From the IMG/VR virus record IMGVR_UViG_3300010379_000020, positions 1-36,544 of that record: a stretch of DNA of 36,544 nt, one strand, 5' to 3'. This document shows positions 30,050-36,544 of this stretch, piece after piece. Within the stretch, counting starts at the first letter, position 1; each line of letters opens with the position of its first letter. Under the pieces are notes generated by a model. It was not told the DNA's origin. It was given only the letters and a program-made list of their open reading frames with translations, and did no database searches. The translations under genes and the position numbers were made by a program. This DNA comes from a virus.

Positions 30050-30859
30050 ATGCCGCAAGAAGATTGGGAACTATCATCCGGCCTCCGAGATGATGTGACC
30101 TTTACCATCATGCTCGCAACCTTCGGGTTCAGAGCGAACTTCAACAACGGTGCGTCGATGCTCCTGATCCTCGTCGGCACGGACGAAGAGAACCAGCCGT
30201 TCGAGCACATCTGCTCTGTGGGTGCGGACTGGGTTTGTCCGGACGGCAAGCACATCCAGCACCCGACGAAGAAGAACATCAACCGTTCCTCCCGTTACGG
30301 ACAGTGGATCGCAGCGTGCCAGGAGATCCCGACGCTGTGGAACTATCTGATGAACTCGCCGGGTCCGCTCGACGCAAATGTGTGGGAGAACCTGGTCCTG
30401 CATCTGCGATTGAGGAACGTCGTGCAGACGATCCGTGGTGAGTCGGTCAACCGAGACGTGCTGTTGCCCGATGCGTTCATCGGCTTCGCTCAGCCGGGTG
30501 TTCTTGCCGCACCGACGATTCCTCAACCGCCGTTGATGCAACCGCCAATGATGACGCTTGTCGCACAACCGCTCTTGCAACCCGTCGCCCAACCTGCTAG
30601 TCCTGTGATGGCACCTGCCCCGGTCGCTTCTCCTGTCGGCCCGACTCCGGAACAGATGTTGCAAGCAGCTCAGGCGCAAGCAGGATTGGCGACAGCCGAG
30701 TCGCCAATCCGGAGTCAACTACGGGAGATCGCCAGAATGGCACCGGACCACAACACTTTCGTCGGTCAGGCTTTCGCCATCCCGGGAGTCGTAGCGGACA
30801 CCGTGCTCGTCAAAGAGCTGATGGATCCCAACGACTTTTACCCGAAAGCGAGAGTGTAA
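30050..30859 (+). CDS. Possible ssDNA-binding protein
   Basis: Protein of 269 residues with AAAGGA 6 bases before ATG. Residues 1-130 are beta-rich with VTFTIMLATFGFRANFNNGA and ICSVGADWVCPDGKHIQHPT and could be an OB-fold. Residues 150-215 are Pro/Ala/Met/Gln-rich linker (PTIPQPPLMQPPMMTLVAQP) and a helical C-domain follows. Its position between helicase and nuclease/recombinase is where phages carry an SSB. The link is context plus fold guess; I do not see a canonical SSB motif or acidic tail tip. Confidence 0.4.
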   Translation: MPQEDWELSSGLRDDVTFTIMLATFGFRANFNNGASMLLILVGTDEENQPFEHICSVGADWVCPDGKHIQHPTKKNINRSSRYGQWIAACQEIPTLWNYLMNSPGPLDANVWENLVLHLRLRNVVQTIRGESVNRDVLLPDAFIGFAQPGVLAAPTIPQPPLMQPPMMTLVAQPLLQPVAQPASPVMAPAPVASPVGPTPEQMLQAAQAQAGLATAESPIRSQLREIARMAPDHNTFVGQAFAIPGVVADTVLVKELMDPNDFYPKARV

Positions 30860-31420
30860 ATGCCCGACCTACAAACTGGCCTCGTGCTCCAAAAGGAGAA
30901 GGCACCTGCCATCGTCCGCTCAGGCGGTCGTGGTGGTCAGCCGCACGAGTGGGAGAAGATCATCGGCCCGACGATCTCAGCCGACCCTGGTGAAGACTTC
31001 ATCATCTACCTGTACCCGGACCATCCTCCGGCGAACGGTCAGAGCTACACCGAAGATGAACTCGAACAGGGCAAGCGCCAAGCAGCGGCTCGATCGGCTT
31101 CGATCGCAAACCGCTACTGGCATCACGTCCCTGGCGAGCACGTCGAGACATCGGTTCGGATGCGACCCGATGGCATGTATGGCGTGTACGCCACTCACCA
31201 CGGAGCGATGACCGAAGAGAACCGATTGAAGCTGGCGAAGCGTCGTGCGCCTCGTGGCCCCCGGCAAACCTCCGCTCAGGATGAGCCAGGAGCCGACGAA
31301 ACCAACGTCCCGGCACCGAGCACCACACCAGAGCCATCCGTGACGACCGGCGCAGCCGTGCCCACCGCAGCCGAACGTGCGAAGGCGGCGGCGAAGAAGT
31401 CCCAAGGCGCTCGTCACTGA
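30860..31420 (+). CDS. Hypothetical protein, replication module
   Basis: Protein of 186 residues, start 1 base after the upstream stop. N-terminal two thirds are mixed charged (GQPHEWEKIIGPTISADPGE; NRYWHHVPGEHVETSVRMRP), C-terminal third is low-complexity Pro/Thr/Ala with a basic end (AERAKAAAKKSQGARH). Unrecognised. Coupled to the nuclease gene, so probably an accessory to it or to SSB. Confidence 0.45.
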   Translation: MPDLQTGLVLQKEKAPAIVRSGGRGGQPHEWEKIIGPTISADPGEDFIIYLYPDHPPANGQSYTEDELEQGKRQAAARSASIANRYWHHVPGEHVETSVRMRPDGMYGVYATHHGAMTEENRLKLAKRRAPRGPRQTSAQDEPGADETNVPAPSTTPEPSVTTGAAVPTAAERAKAAAKKSQGARH

Positions 31421-32409
31421 TGAGCGAAGCAACCGTGACCGATCCCCCGGTCAGCGATCATGCGATCGTTCGAGTGACCGATACCGGTATCTATTACCGA
31501 GCATCGGCACTCGGCGGTTGCTTCCGGGCACTATGGGCGGCTCGCAACGGTCACGAGCCAAAGCAACCACCCGACGCCATGCAAACCATCTTCGATCGTG
31601 GTCACGAGATCGAAGACATCGTTCTTGATCGGATGGTTGAAGATGGCTGGCAGATCTATGACCGTCAACGAGAGATCATCATCCCGGTCCCGATCGACAC
31701 TGAGGTTCCCTGCTACGTGGTCGGGCATATTGATGCTCTTGGAGTACCGCCAGTCGGAGCTAACCCGGCTGATCCCGAAGCCCATCTCTTCGAGCACCTA
31801 GTCGAAGTCAAAGGCTTCGGCAAGTCCTACATGGACAGCTACCGACTCCACGGTTTAAACGCCCGGTACAAGGTCCAGGTCGGTTCTTACTGTGTCGGCA
31901 TTCCCACATCGACCTGTGCGTTCGCTGTCTATGACAAAGAGAACGACACCTATCACGTCGATTTCATCGAGAACCAAGTCAAGGAATGGGAACTCCACAC
32001 CATCGTTCTCGCCGTTGAAGAGATGTACCGGACGGGCACACTTCCGTCCTGCACCAACGAGTACCCCTGTCCCTACTACTACCTGCACGATCCAAAGGAA
32101 ACGCCGATGCCTCTGGATGCAACGCAAGATACCCTCGTCACTTCGTATCTTGCACTCTCCGATCAGATCAAGATCCTCACTGATGCTCGTTCGATGATCT
32201 CGAATCAGCTCAAAGACTCGATCAACTGGGTCGATGGTGCGCCGACGAGTTACGACGCCACTGGTGCAGTCGTCGTTGTCACTCAGAATCCCCAAGCACT
32301 CGATCGACCGAAGATCCAACAACTTCTAGTCGATGCCGAGCTGGATCCCGATGACTACCTGCTTCCGTCTACCGGTTGGCATTTGCGGATCAATGCGAAG
32401 AAGTCGTAA
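31420..32409 (+). CDS. Cas4/RecB-like PD-(D/E)XK exonuclease
   Basis: Protein of 329 residues. Active-site motifs of the RecB/Cas4 superfamily are in order: GHID (102-105, Asp105), VEVKG (128-132, Glu129 and Lys131) and Q-x-GSYCVG (153-160). Cys34 near the N-terminus and Cys211/Cys217 after the core (LPSCTNEYPC) resemble the Fe-S ligands of Cas4-type nucleases, though a fourth Cys is unclear. It would degrade DNA ends to create single strands. GTTTAAAC at 31853 reads Gly-Leu-Asn beside the Gln motif. Pairs with the Sak4-like gene one gene downstream. Confidence 0.8.
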   Translation: MSEATVTDPPVSDHAIVRVTDTGIYYRASALGGCFRALWAARNGHEPKQPPDAMQTIFDRGHEIEDIVLDRMVEDGWQIYDRQREIIIPVPIDTEVPCYVVGHIDALGVPPVGANPADPEAHLFEHLVEVKGFGKSYMDSYRLHGLNARYKVQVGSYCVGIPTSTCAFAVYDKENDTYHVDFIENQVKEWELHTIVLAVEEMYRTGTLPSCTNEYPCPYYYLHDPKETPMPLDATQDTLVTSYLALSDQIKILTDARSMISNQLKDSINWVDGAPTSYDATGAVVVVTQNPQALDRPKIQQLLVDAELDPDDYLLPSTGWHLRINAKKS

Positions 32410-32576
32410 TGCAACCTGATTGGAATAACCCTTGTGACTTCTGTGTCCATGATAAAGCAGCTCATCGAGAAGGTGAACGTTATTGCACCGCAAAGGTGCA
32501 TGTGTACGCTGTGGATGGATCACTCTGGTACATCTATGACTGTCCCTGTCTAGCGTTTACCGACCATGCCGTTTAA
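32409..32576 (+). CDS. 55-residue CxxCxH...H zinc protein (paralogue A)
   Basis: ATG overlaps the nuclease TAA by one base. Cys9-x2-Cys12-x-His14-x4-His19, Cys26 and a C-terminal CPCLAF (45-50). Exactly the same spacing (C-x2-C-x-H-x4-H...C-x-C-x2-F) appears in the product of 33813-33944, so the two are paralogues flanking the Sak4 gene. Likely zinc-binding; function unknown. Overlaps the Sak4 gene by 11 bases. Confidence 0.6.
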   Translation: MQPDWNNPCDFCVHDKAAHREGERYCTAKVHVYAVDGSLWYIYDCPCLAFTDHAV

Positions 32577-33336
32577 CCCTCGACTCCCAATCAAGGAACG
32601 CATTCTCGATCTCGGTCCAGCCGGATCGGGTAAGACTTCCAACTTCCTCCACATCGCTCGATTCCTCACCGCTACTCAAACGGGTTCGAACTTCTACATC
32701 GGCGACAGTGACTTCGCTATGGAGCGAATGCTGATCGACTACCCCGAACTCATCCCTCACATCGCTGGCGGTATCCACCCGCTCTACGACTGGGATGACT
32801 ACATTCGCTTCGGTCAGTTCGCCATTGCCAACGCCACGCCGAACGATTGGATCTGCATCGACTTCATCGGGTCAGCCTGGAAAGCGGTCCAAGAGTTCTA
32901 CGTCGCCCAGGTGTTCAATCGTGGCATCGGCGACTACTTCCTCGCCGCTCGTAAGAAGGAAGTTGCCGAACTTGAAGGTTGGGTCGATTGGTCTGTCATC
33001 AATCCGCTTTACCAACAGTGGGTCATGCCGCTCCTGTTTAAATCCAAGGCCCATATCTTCGCCACGGCTAAGTCCGATCCTCTCTCTGGTGGCAACAAAC
33101 CCACCGAAGATAAGAACGTCCGGTCGCTGTTCCTAGAGTTTGGAGTCAAGCCGGTCGGACAGAAGGATCTTCCGTTCCAGTTCCACACGGTCCTGATCTC
33201 GGATCGAGATGTGCGAGGCAACCGGCTCATCAATACTGTGAAGGATCGGCAACGACCCGAAGTTCGTGGACAGCTCATTACGAACTTCGCCATCGACTAC
33301 TTGACCAACATCGCAGGATGGACGGTGACGGCATGA
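32566..33336 (+). CDS. Sak4/RecA-like ATPase (single-strand annealing/recombinase)
   Basis: Protein of 256 residues. Walker A LGPAGSGKTSN (16-26) and Walker B DWICIDF (94-100) lie within a RecA-like core; the sequence up to 250 lacks helicase motifs. VLISDRDVRGNRLINTVKDR resembles the C-terminal part of phage AAA_24/Sak4 proteins. Those proteins bind ssDNA and promote strand annealing or exchange, usually partnered with an exonuclease and an SSB, as here. Its size (about 250 residues) fits Sak4. It is the most likely engine of recombination-dependent replication in this phage. Confidence 0.8.
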   Translation: MPFNPRLPIKERILDLGPAGSGKTSNFLHIARFLTATQTGSNFYIGDSDFAMERMLIDYPELIPHIAGGIHPLYDWDDYIRFGQFAIANATPNDWICIDFIGSAWKAVQEFYVAQVFNRGIGDYFLAARKKEVAELEGWVDWSVINPLYQQWVMPLLFKSKAHIFATAKSDPLSGGNKPTEDKNVRSLFLEFGVKPVGQKDLPFQFHTVLISDRDVRGNRLINTVKDRQRPEVRGQLITNFAIDYLTNIAGWTVTA

Positions 33337-33530
33337 AGTGCATCGACTGCAACCTGCCGATCTACGAAGCCCAAGGCAAGACACGGGATGGTCAGCCGCA
33401 ATACTGGCACAATGCCACCTACACGCAGATCCAAGAAGCGGTGCGAGGAACGATCATCTCGCCGCATCATCCGGCCAAACCGTACTCGCAGGACACCGAC
33501 CCGAAGACCAGTTTAAACAGGCCCCGATGA
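33333..33530 (+). CDS. 65-residue CxxC zinc-ribbon protein
   Basis: Starts with ATGAAGTGC overlapping the Sak4 stop (ATGA). MKCIDCNLPIYEAQGK has CxxC; QPQYWHNATYTQ follows with a possible His ligand. The C-terminus is polar (HHPAKPYSQDTDPK). GTTTAAAC at 33511 reads Ser-Leu-Asn close to the end. Unrecognised. Confidence 0.5.
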   Translation: MKCIDCNLPIYEAQGKTRDGQPQYWHNATYTQIQEAVRGTIISPHHPAKPYSQDTDPKTSLNRPR

Positions 33531-33835
33531 AAAGTAATCATCCACAAGCGCACGAGCCAGGAGTTTTTCTTATAGGGAGTGGTGGGCCTAGAACGGCTGT
33601 TTATGAACCGGAAGTGGATTGGTACGCCTGTGATGAACCAGAGCGTCCACATGATAGGCATACTATCTTCATCCACGATTGTTCTAAGTGTTTGCTTTTG
33701 GCTAGAGCACAGCTTGATGGGAAACTCACCCCCGCACACGATCCACCATTAGAACCTGATGAAAAGATTCACATGAGACTATGGTTGGATCAAATGGAAT
33801 GGGAACTGAACGGTGGTATTGGTCTTCTTCGATGA
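33527..33835 (+). CDS. AT-rich hypothetical protein
   Basis: Protein of 102 residues with ATGA overlap. Codon use is AT-rich (for example 33556-33625), unlike the Sak4 gene. Contents: HDRHTIFIHDCSKCLLLARA, a His/Cys pair (CSKC) and an acidic C-terminal helix KIHMRLWLDQMEWEL. Probably a horizontally acquired accessory gene; no family recognised. Confidence 0.5.
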   Translation: MKSNHPQAHEPGVFLIGSGGPRTAVYEPEVDWYACDEPERPHDRHTIFIHDCSKCLLLARAQLDGKLTPAHDPPLEPDEKIHMRLWLDQMEWELNGGIGLLR

Positions 33836-33944
33836 TCCGCTCGCCGTGTGTTATGCCTGCCATCACTACCTGTTAGAACATGACGAGACGCAAGACGACT
33901 TCCCGTGCGACCTCTGCTCGTGCGAACAGTTCGTACCGTGCTGA
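33813..33944 (+). CDS. 43-residue CxxCxH...H zinc protein (paralogue B)
   Basis: Short gene, GTG start 33813 inside the end of the previous gene. The product has Cys13-x2-Cys16-x-His18-x4-His23, then PCDLCSCEQF (Cys32, 35, 37) and ends VPC. Spacing is identical to the 32409-32576 protein. It overlaps the start of the next gene by 65 bases in another frame, so one of the two frames is used less or the next gene starts later. Confidence 0.5.
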   Translation: MVLVFFDDPLAVCYACHHYLLEHDETQDDFPCDLCSCEQFVPC

Positions 33945-34176
33945 TGATCTCCCGTCCGACACACTCATCCGATCCGTCCCCGTCCTACCTCGAAAGAAAT
34001 ACCCGGTCGGATGGGTGGCTCACCACAACAAACCCTGCAACTTCTCAACCGCAATCATGTGCGACGAGATCAGCTTCGACCCGAACGCCGACATCGAACC
34101 TGGATACGAAGCGGCGAAACGTCTCTTGAATGCCCACCTTGCCACCTGCCCGTACCATCTTCCTATCCCCTACTGA
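33880..34176 (+). CDS. Hypothetical protein, start uncertain
   Basis: Protein of 98 residues from ATG 33880; the first 22 residues overlap the zinc protein and look like a basic shadow (TRRKTTSRATSAR). A later start (GTG at 34014) would give about 54 residues. The likely real part contains KKYPVGWVAHHNKPCNFSTA and KRLLNAHLATCPYHL with Cys/His pairs that may bind zinc. It overlaps the ERCC4 gene by 47 bases. Confidence 0.4.
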   Translation: MTRRKTTSRATSARANSSYRADDLPSDTLIRSVPVLPRKKYPVGWVAHHNKPCNFSTAIMCDEISFDPNADIEPGYEAAKRLLNAHLATCPYHLPIPY

Positions 34177-34813
34177 ACACGATCTCCAAAAGGTCCTACC
34201 TAATGCCACCTACTCCCCACTCTGTGAATCCAACGGCTGCGACATCATCGTCCCCACGTCTCGTGGACTTGCTGGCTTCCAACGCAAAACTCTTGCAGAC
34301 CTTGAATCCTCCCTTAGAGACGGACGCTTCGCAATGCAACTTGCTCAGCAACGTAGCTCCACAGCTCTTGCTTGGCGGTTCGTCATCCTCGAACTTGATC
34401 GAAACCGAAGAACGACGGATGGTAAGCACTTCACTGACTCTTCTCTTACGCCTGAGTCAGTTGCGACTATTGGCCTTAAACTGTTCTTTAATGACGCACA
34501 TCTCATTGAGTCAGCGAATGTCCAAACAACCGTTGACCGTATTGAGAGAACTGTTAGCTATATCGAATCAGATGGAGCCGATCGTCTCAGCCGCCCGAAG
34601 CCTGATAGCGGACCTTGGGGGACTCGAAGTAATCGAGACTGGGGGATCCACATCCTCCAATCCTTCCCAGGAGTCGGACCAAGAACCGCAGGACTGATCT
34701 ACGATACGTTCGGTGTCCCGTTGAAGTGGACGGTTGGTGAGAAGCAACTGACATCGATTGTCGGTGTTGGCAAGGTGATCGCTCGACGGTTGCTCGAAAC
34801 GTTAGGAGAATGA
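34130..34813 (+). CDS. ERCC4/XPF-type nuclease with helix-hairpin-helix
   Basis: Protein of 227 residues. Residues 38-70 (DIIVPTSRGLAGFQRKTLAD, then LESSLRDGRFAMQL) align with the ERCC4 core, where Glu-Arg-Lys-x3-Asp and a following acidic/basic DGR are catalytic and metal-binding. Here the Glu is Gln51 (QRKTLAD). SFPGVGPRTAGLI (178-190) and VGVGKVIARRLLE (211-223) are tandem helix-hairpin-helix motifs at the C-terminus, as in XPF/Mus81/Hef. The family cuts branched DNA such as forks and flaps, useful for resolving recombination intermediates. An alternative frame on the same DNA is a Ser/Leu-rich shadow. Confidence 0.75.
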   Translation: MPTLPPARTIFLSPTEHDLQKVLPNATYSPLCESNGCDIIVPTSRGLAGFQRKTLADLESSLRDGRFAMQLAQQRSSTALAWRFVILELDRNRRTTDGKHFTDSSLTPESVATIGLKLFFNDAHLIESANVQTTVDRIERTVSYIESDGADRLSRPKPDSGPWGTRSNRDWGIHILQSFPGVGPRTAGLIYDTFGVPLKWTVGEKQLTSIVGVGKVIARRLLETLGE

Positions 34814-34992
34814 TGGTCAGCGCACCAAAGGGTGAAGTAACGGTTACTCATGTTCAGGTTCATGCTGTCCTGTTTTGTGACGAACCGGAATGTGAGATTC
34901 TCTATGAGTGGACCGGTGAGACTGCCGAACAGTGTGAAGCGTTCTTGAAAGCGATCCTCGAAGTTCACAAGCAGCTCTGGCATCCTCGTTGA
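34810..34992 (+). CDS. 60-residue hypothetical protein
   Basis: ATGA overlap with the ERCC4 gene. VHAVLFCDEPECEILYEWTG contains CxxxxC, followed by a helix EQCEAFLKAILEVHKQLW. Small, mixed charge, likely zinc or redox-active pair. Last gene of the replication module, ending 7 bases before a hairpin. Confidence 0.5.
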   Translation: MMVSAPKGEVTVTHVQVHAVLFCDEPECEILYEWTGETAEQCEAFLKAILEVHKQLWHPR

Positions 34993-34998
34993 CCTCGG

Positions 34999-35028
34999 CA
35001 CGCCCGCCACATACCCTCGGCGAGCGTG
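34999..35028 (+). terminator. Hairpin at the replication / fibre boundary
   Basis: CACGCCCGCC (34999-35008) and GGCGAGCGTG (35019-35028) pair over 10 positions with one mismatch around a 10-base loop. The right arm includes the GTG start of the next gene, so the hairpin may both slow transcription and mask translation. No T-run. Confidence 0.4.
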
Positions 35029-35337
35029 GGGTTCGTCTCTGCCCAGGTCGCTGTCGCTGGAACCGCCGTGCCGCTCTGGCAACCGCCAGGAGGCACGCAG
35101 GTTGGTGCTGAGCCTGTCCTGACCAAGACGGCTGGGACGATCCAAGATCCTGTTCCGATCGTTGTCACGTTCTCGGTTGCGGTTTTCATCGGTCCAACCG
35201 GTGTTTCTTCTTCAACCGGTGTCCTATGGCCTGCTAACACTCCGCTTTCACTTGCCGTTGTTGGTACTAGTGACCAACTGTTCGCCATTGATGATGGATC
35301 GTCCGGTACCGCTTACGTTCTTGTTGGACGGCAATAG
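35026..35337 (+). CDS. Small beta-rich virion protein
   Basis: Protein of 103 residues, GTG start 35026. Beta strands such as GFVSAQVAVAGTAVPLWQPP, PIVVTFSVAVFIGPTGVSSS and QLFAIDDGSSGTAYVLVGRQ suggest a small beta-sandwich. Its last codon is directly followed by the next ATG. Probably a tail-fibre base or decoration protein by composition and linkage. Confidence 0.5.
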   Translation: MGFVSAQVAVAGTAVPLWQPPGGTQVGAEPVLTKTAGTIQDPVPIVVTFSVAVFIGPTGVSSSTGVLWPANTPLSLAVVGTSDQLFAIDDGSSGTAYVLVGRQ

Positions 35338-36144
35338 ATGAGCATGGGCGGATTCGGGGAGCGGATCGACGGGTCCGGTCCTACGAGTGGCGAATCCCCT
35401 GGTGGTCCGGCCGGTGGTGACCTCGCTGGTACTTATCCGAATCCGACACTTGCTGGCACTGTTCATCCGGCCGGTGGCACGCTCGATGTTGCTGGTGCGA
35501 TCCTCACAACTGGCACCATTCAAAGCGGTGCTAGTCAGACCATAACTGCCGGTGGAGTGCTTGTAGCAACAGGTACTACTGGTGCGGCCTCTGCTGCTTC
35601 CATCTTGACGGGCAACAGCGGAGCCGTTGGTCACCCTACAACCGGTGCTCATCTTCAATGGGAAATCGCTCTTGACTCCAACGGTGCAATGTGGGTTTGC
35701 ACCGTCGCTGGTACTCCTGGCACATGGGTTCAAGTTGGTGGTGGTGGATCTCTCACTCACGATGCCGTCGCCCTCGGAATGGACACCAACTGTCCCGCCG
35801 GATCTGACACGCCCATTCTCTCGACCGACTCTCTCGGAATCGGCACTTGGCTCATCATCGCCGGGGCCACCGTCGAGAACAACAACGCCGGATTCACCGG
35901 ATGCGGAGTCAAGATCGATGTCGGCACCGCTACAGCGACCTTCCTCGGTCGCCAATCGAGCGACGTAGCCTCAAACGTCGCAAATGTTCTCGATTACACC
36001 TCGCACTCGATGATGGTGATCGCCACCATCACCGTCGCTGGCACCCTTTCGATGGTTGTCCATGCCAACGGTGGGGCCGGGCTGGCCCGAGCCTCGGCCG
36101 ATTACGGGCAGGCCACCGGGATCGTCGCTATCAAGATCGGCTAA
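35338..36144 (+). CDS. Tail fibre with GDLAGTYPNP motif
   Basis: Protein of 268 residues. The motif GPAGGDLAGTYPNPTLAG (24-41) is a frequent turn in phage tail and neck fibres, usually followed by beta-repeat shaft, as here (AGGTLDVAGAILTTGTIQSG). The C-terminal 140 residues are beta-rich (GTWLIIAGATVENNNAGFTG; VIATITVAGTLSMVVHANGG) like trimeric C1q/TNF-type tips. Its place next to the Gly-rich protein and lysis genes supports a receptor-binding role. Confidence 0.7.
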   Translation: MSMGGFGERIDGSGPTSGESPGGPAGGDLAGTYPNPTLAGTVHPAGGTLDVAGAILTTGTIQSGASQTITAGGVLVATGTTGAASAASILTGNSGAVGHPTTGAHLQWEIALDSNGAMWVCTVAGTPGTWVQVGGGGSLTHDAVALGMDTNCPAGSDTPILSTDSLGIGTWLIIAGATVENNNAGFTGCGVKIDVGTATATFLGRQSSDVASNVANVLDYTSHSMMVIATITVAGTLSMVVHANGGAGLARASADYGQATGIVAIKIG

Positions 36145-36180
36145 CCCCGAACCACCCCCTACCAGTAAAGGAACAATCCC

Positions 36181-36544
36181 ATGCCAAAGTACGGAACTCT
36201 CGGTGAGGAACTCGCCGATCTTCAAGGAGTCGGACAGGTTGCTCCCCCGCAGGTCTTCACAGCGACGGGCACTTGGACTCCCTCTGGTTCGACAACCGCC
36301 ATCTACGAAGCCTTCATGGTTGGTGGAGGCGGTGGCGGTGGATCAGGTGGTTCGACTGCCGGTGGCGGCGGCGGTGGTGGCGGTGAAGTGCTCGACCGCT
36401 TTTACCTCGGCAACGTCACGGCCGCTCAAACCGTCACGATCGGTGCCGGTGGCGCTGGTGGTGCTGCTGGTGCCCACGACGGGACGGCCGGATCGAACAC
36501 GACGATCGGATCACTTGCCACGGCGCATGGTGGTGGTGCAGGCA
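36181..36544 (+). CDS. Glycine-rich tail fibre / adhesin, N-terminal part (continues at position 1)
   Basis: ATG at 36181 with AAAGGA 9 bases upstream. The N-terminus MPKYGTLGEELADLQGVGQV is followed by VFTATGTWTPSGSTTAIYEA, MVGGGGGGGS and a Gly-rich body. The TWTPSGSTT-YE-FMVGGGGGG arrangement (a T-W-T-x-P strand, then V-x-GGGG) is common in phage Gly-rich tail proteins with an N-terminal beta strand attaching to the shaft. The gene runs off the window and continues at 1-584, for 274 residues in all. Confidence 0.75.
   Translation, partial: MPKYGTLGEELADLQGVGQVAPPQVFTATGTWTPSGSTTAIYEAFMVGGGGGGGSGGSTAGGGGGGGGEVLDRFYLGNVTAAQTVTIGAGGAGGAAGAHDGTAGSNTTIGSLATAHGGGAG
36422..36544. repeat. Terminal direct repeat, right copy (contig closure)
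   Basis: Second copy of the 123-base repeat at 1-123; see that entry. The reading frame continues from this copy to the left one. Confidence 0.9.

Noticed and set aside
34011-34697. Long Ser/Leu-rich frame overlapping the ERCC4 gene
   Set aside because: Low-complexity composition and no motif; the ERCC4-HhH frame on the same DNA has clear family signatures.
1-36544. CRISPR array or transposon
   Set aside because: I saw no regularly spaced repeats with unique spacers and no transposase-like product or paired terminal inverted repeats.

Overview
The window looks like one complete, closed genome of a short-tailed (podovirus-like), double-stranded DNA phage of an actinobacterium. Bases 1-123 are repeated exactly at 36422-36544. 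The contig therefore closes into a circle of 36,421 unique bp, and one glycine-rich fibre gene is cut by the arbitrary ends. An actinobacterial host is inferred from a phage-borne WhiB-type Fe-S regulator (11254-11574), a TTGTCCACA-type DnaA box, frequent GTG/TTG starts and moderately high GC. The virion type is inferred from P22-like parts: portal, gp4-like adaptor, a nozzle-like protein and large ejection-type proteins, with no tape measure, tail tube or sheath.

Layout. (1) 36181-1570, rightward: tail fibres, a glycoside-hydrolase-like endolysin and a one-TM holin/spanin-like protein. (2) 1674-5587, leftward: thirteen tightly overlapping small genes, including zinc-finger proteins, a winged-helix/excisionase-like protein and a terminal secreted membrane protein. 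(3) 5588-5913: a non-coding divergent control region with inverted and direct repeats. (4) 5914-26072, rightward: terminase, portal, WhiB, scaffold, capsid, head-tail proteins and a 1288-residue ejection protein. (5) 26073-26293: a gap with two DnaA-box-like sites and a 13-bp-stem hairpin, a candidate origin. (6) 26294-34992, rightward: two small early genes, a dense GTATAC repeat array next to a ribbon-helix-helix protein, then a replication/recombination set. That set is a DinG/XPD-like helicase split into two genes, a possible ssDNA-binding protein, a Cas4/RecB-like nuclease, a Sak4/RecA-like ATPase and an ERCC4-HhH nuclease. (7) 35026 onward: the fibre genes again.

No DNA polymerase, primase, RNA polymerase, integrase or methyltransferase is recognisable. 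The inferred strategy is host-polymerase replication, possibly started at DnaA boxes and continued by recombination (nuclease, Sak4, helicase, ERCC4). The most unusual signals are: (a) the palindrome GTTTAAAC, present eight times inside coding sequence across the rightward half and nearly always read GGT-TTA-AAC (Gly-Leu-Asn); (b) eight GTATAC sites in 174 bp beside the RHH gene; (c) a helicase split between motifs III and IV by three small genes, two of them zinc-finger-like; (d) about ten very small Cys/His-rich proteins; and (e) RNA-type hairpins at module boundaries.
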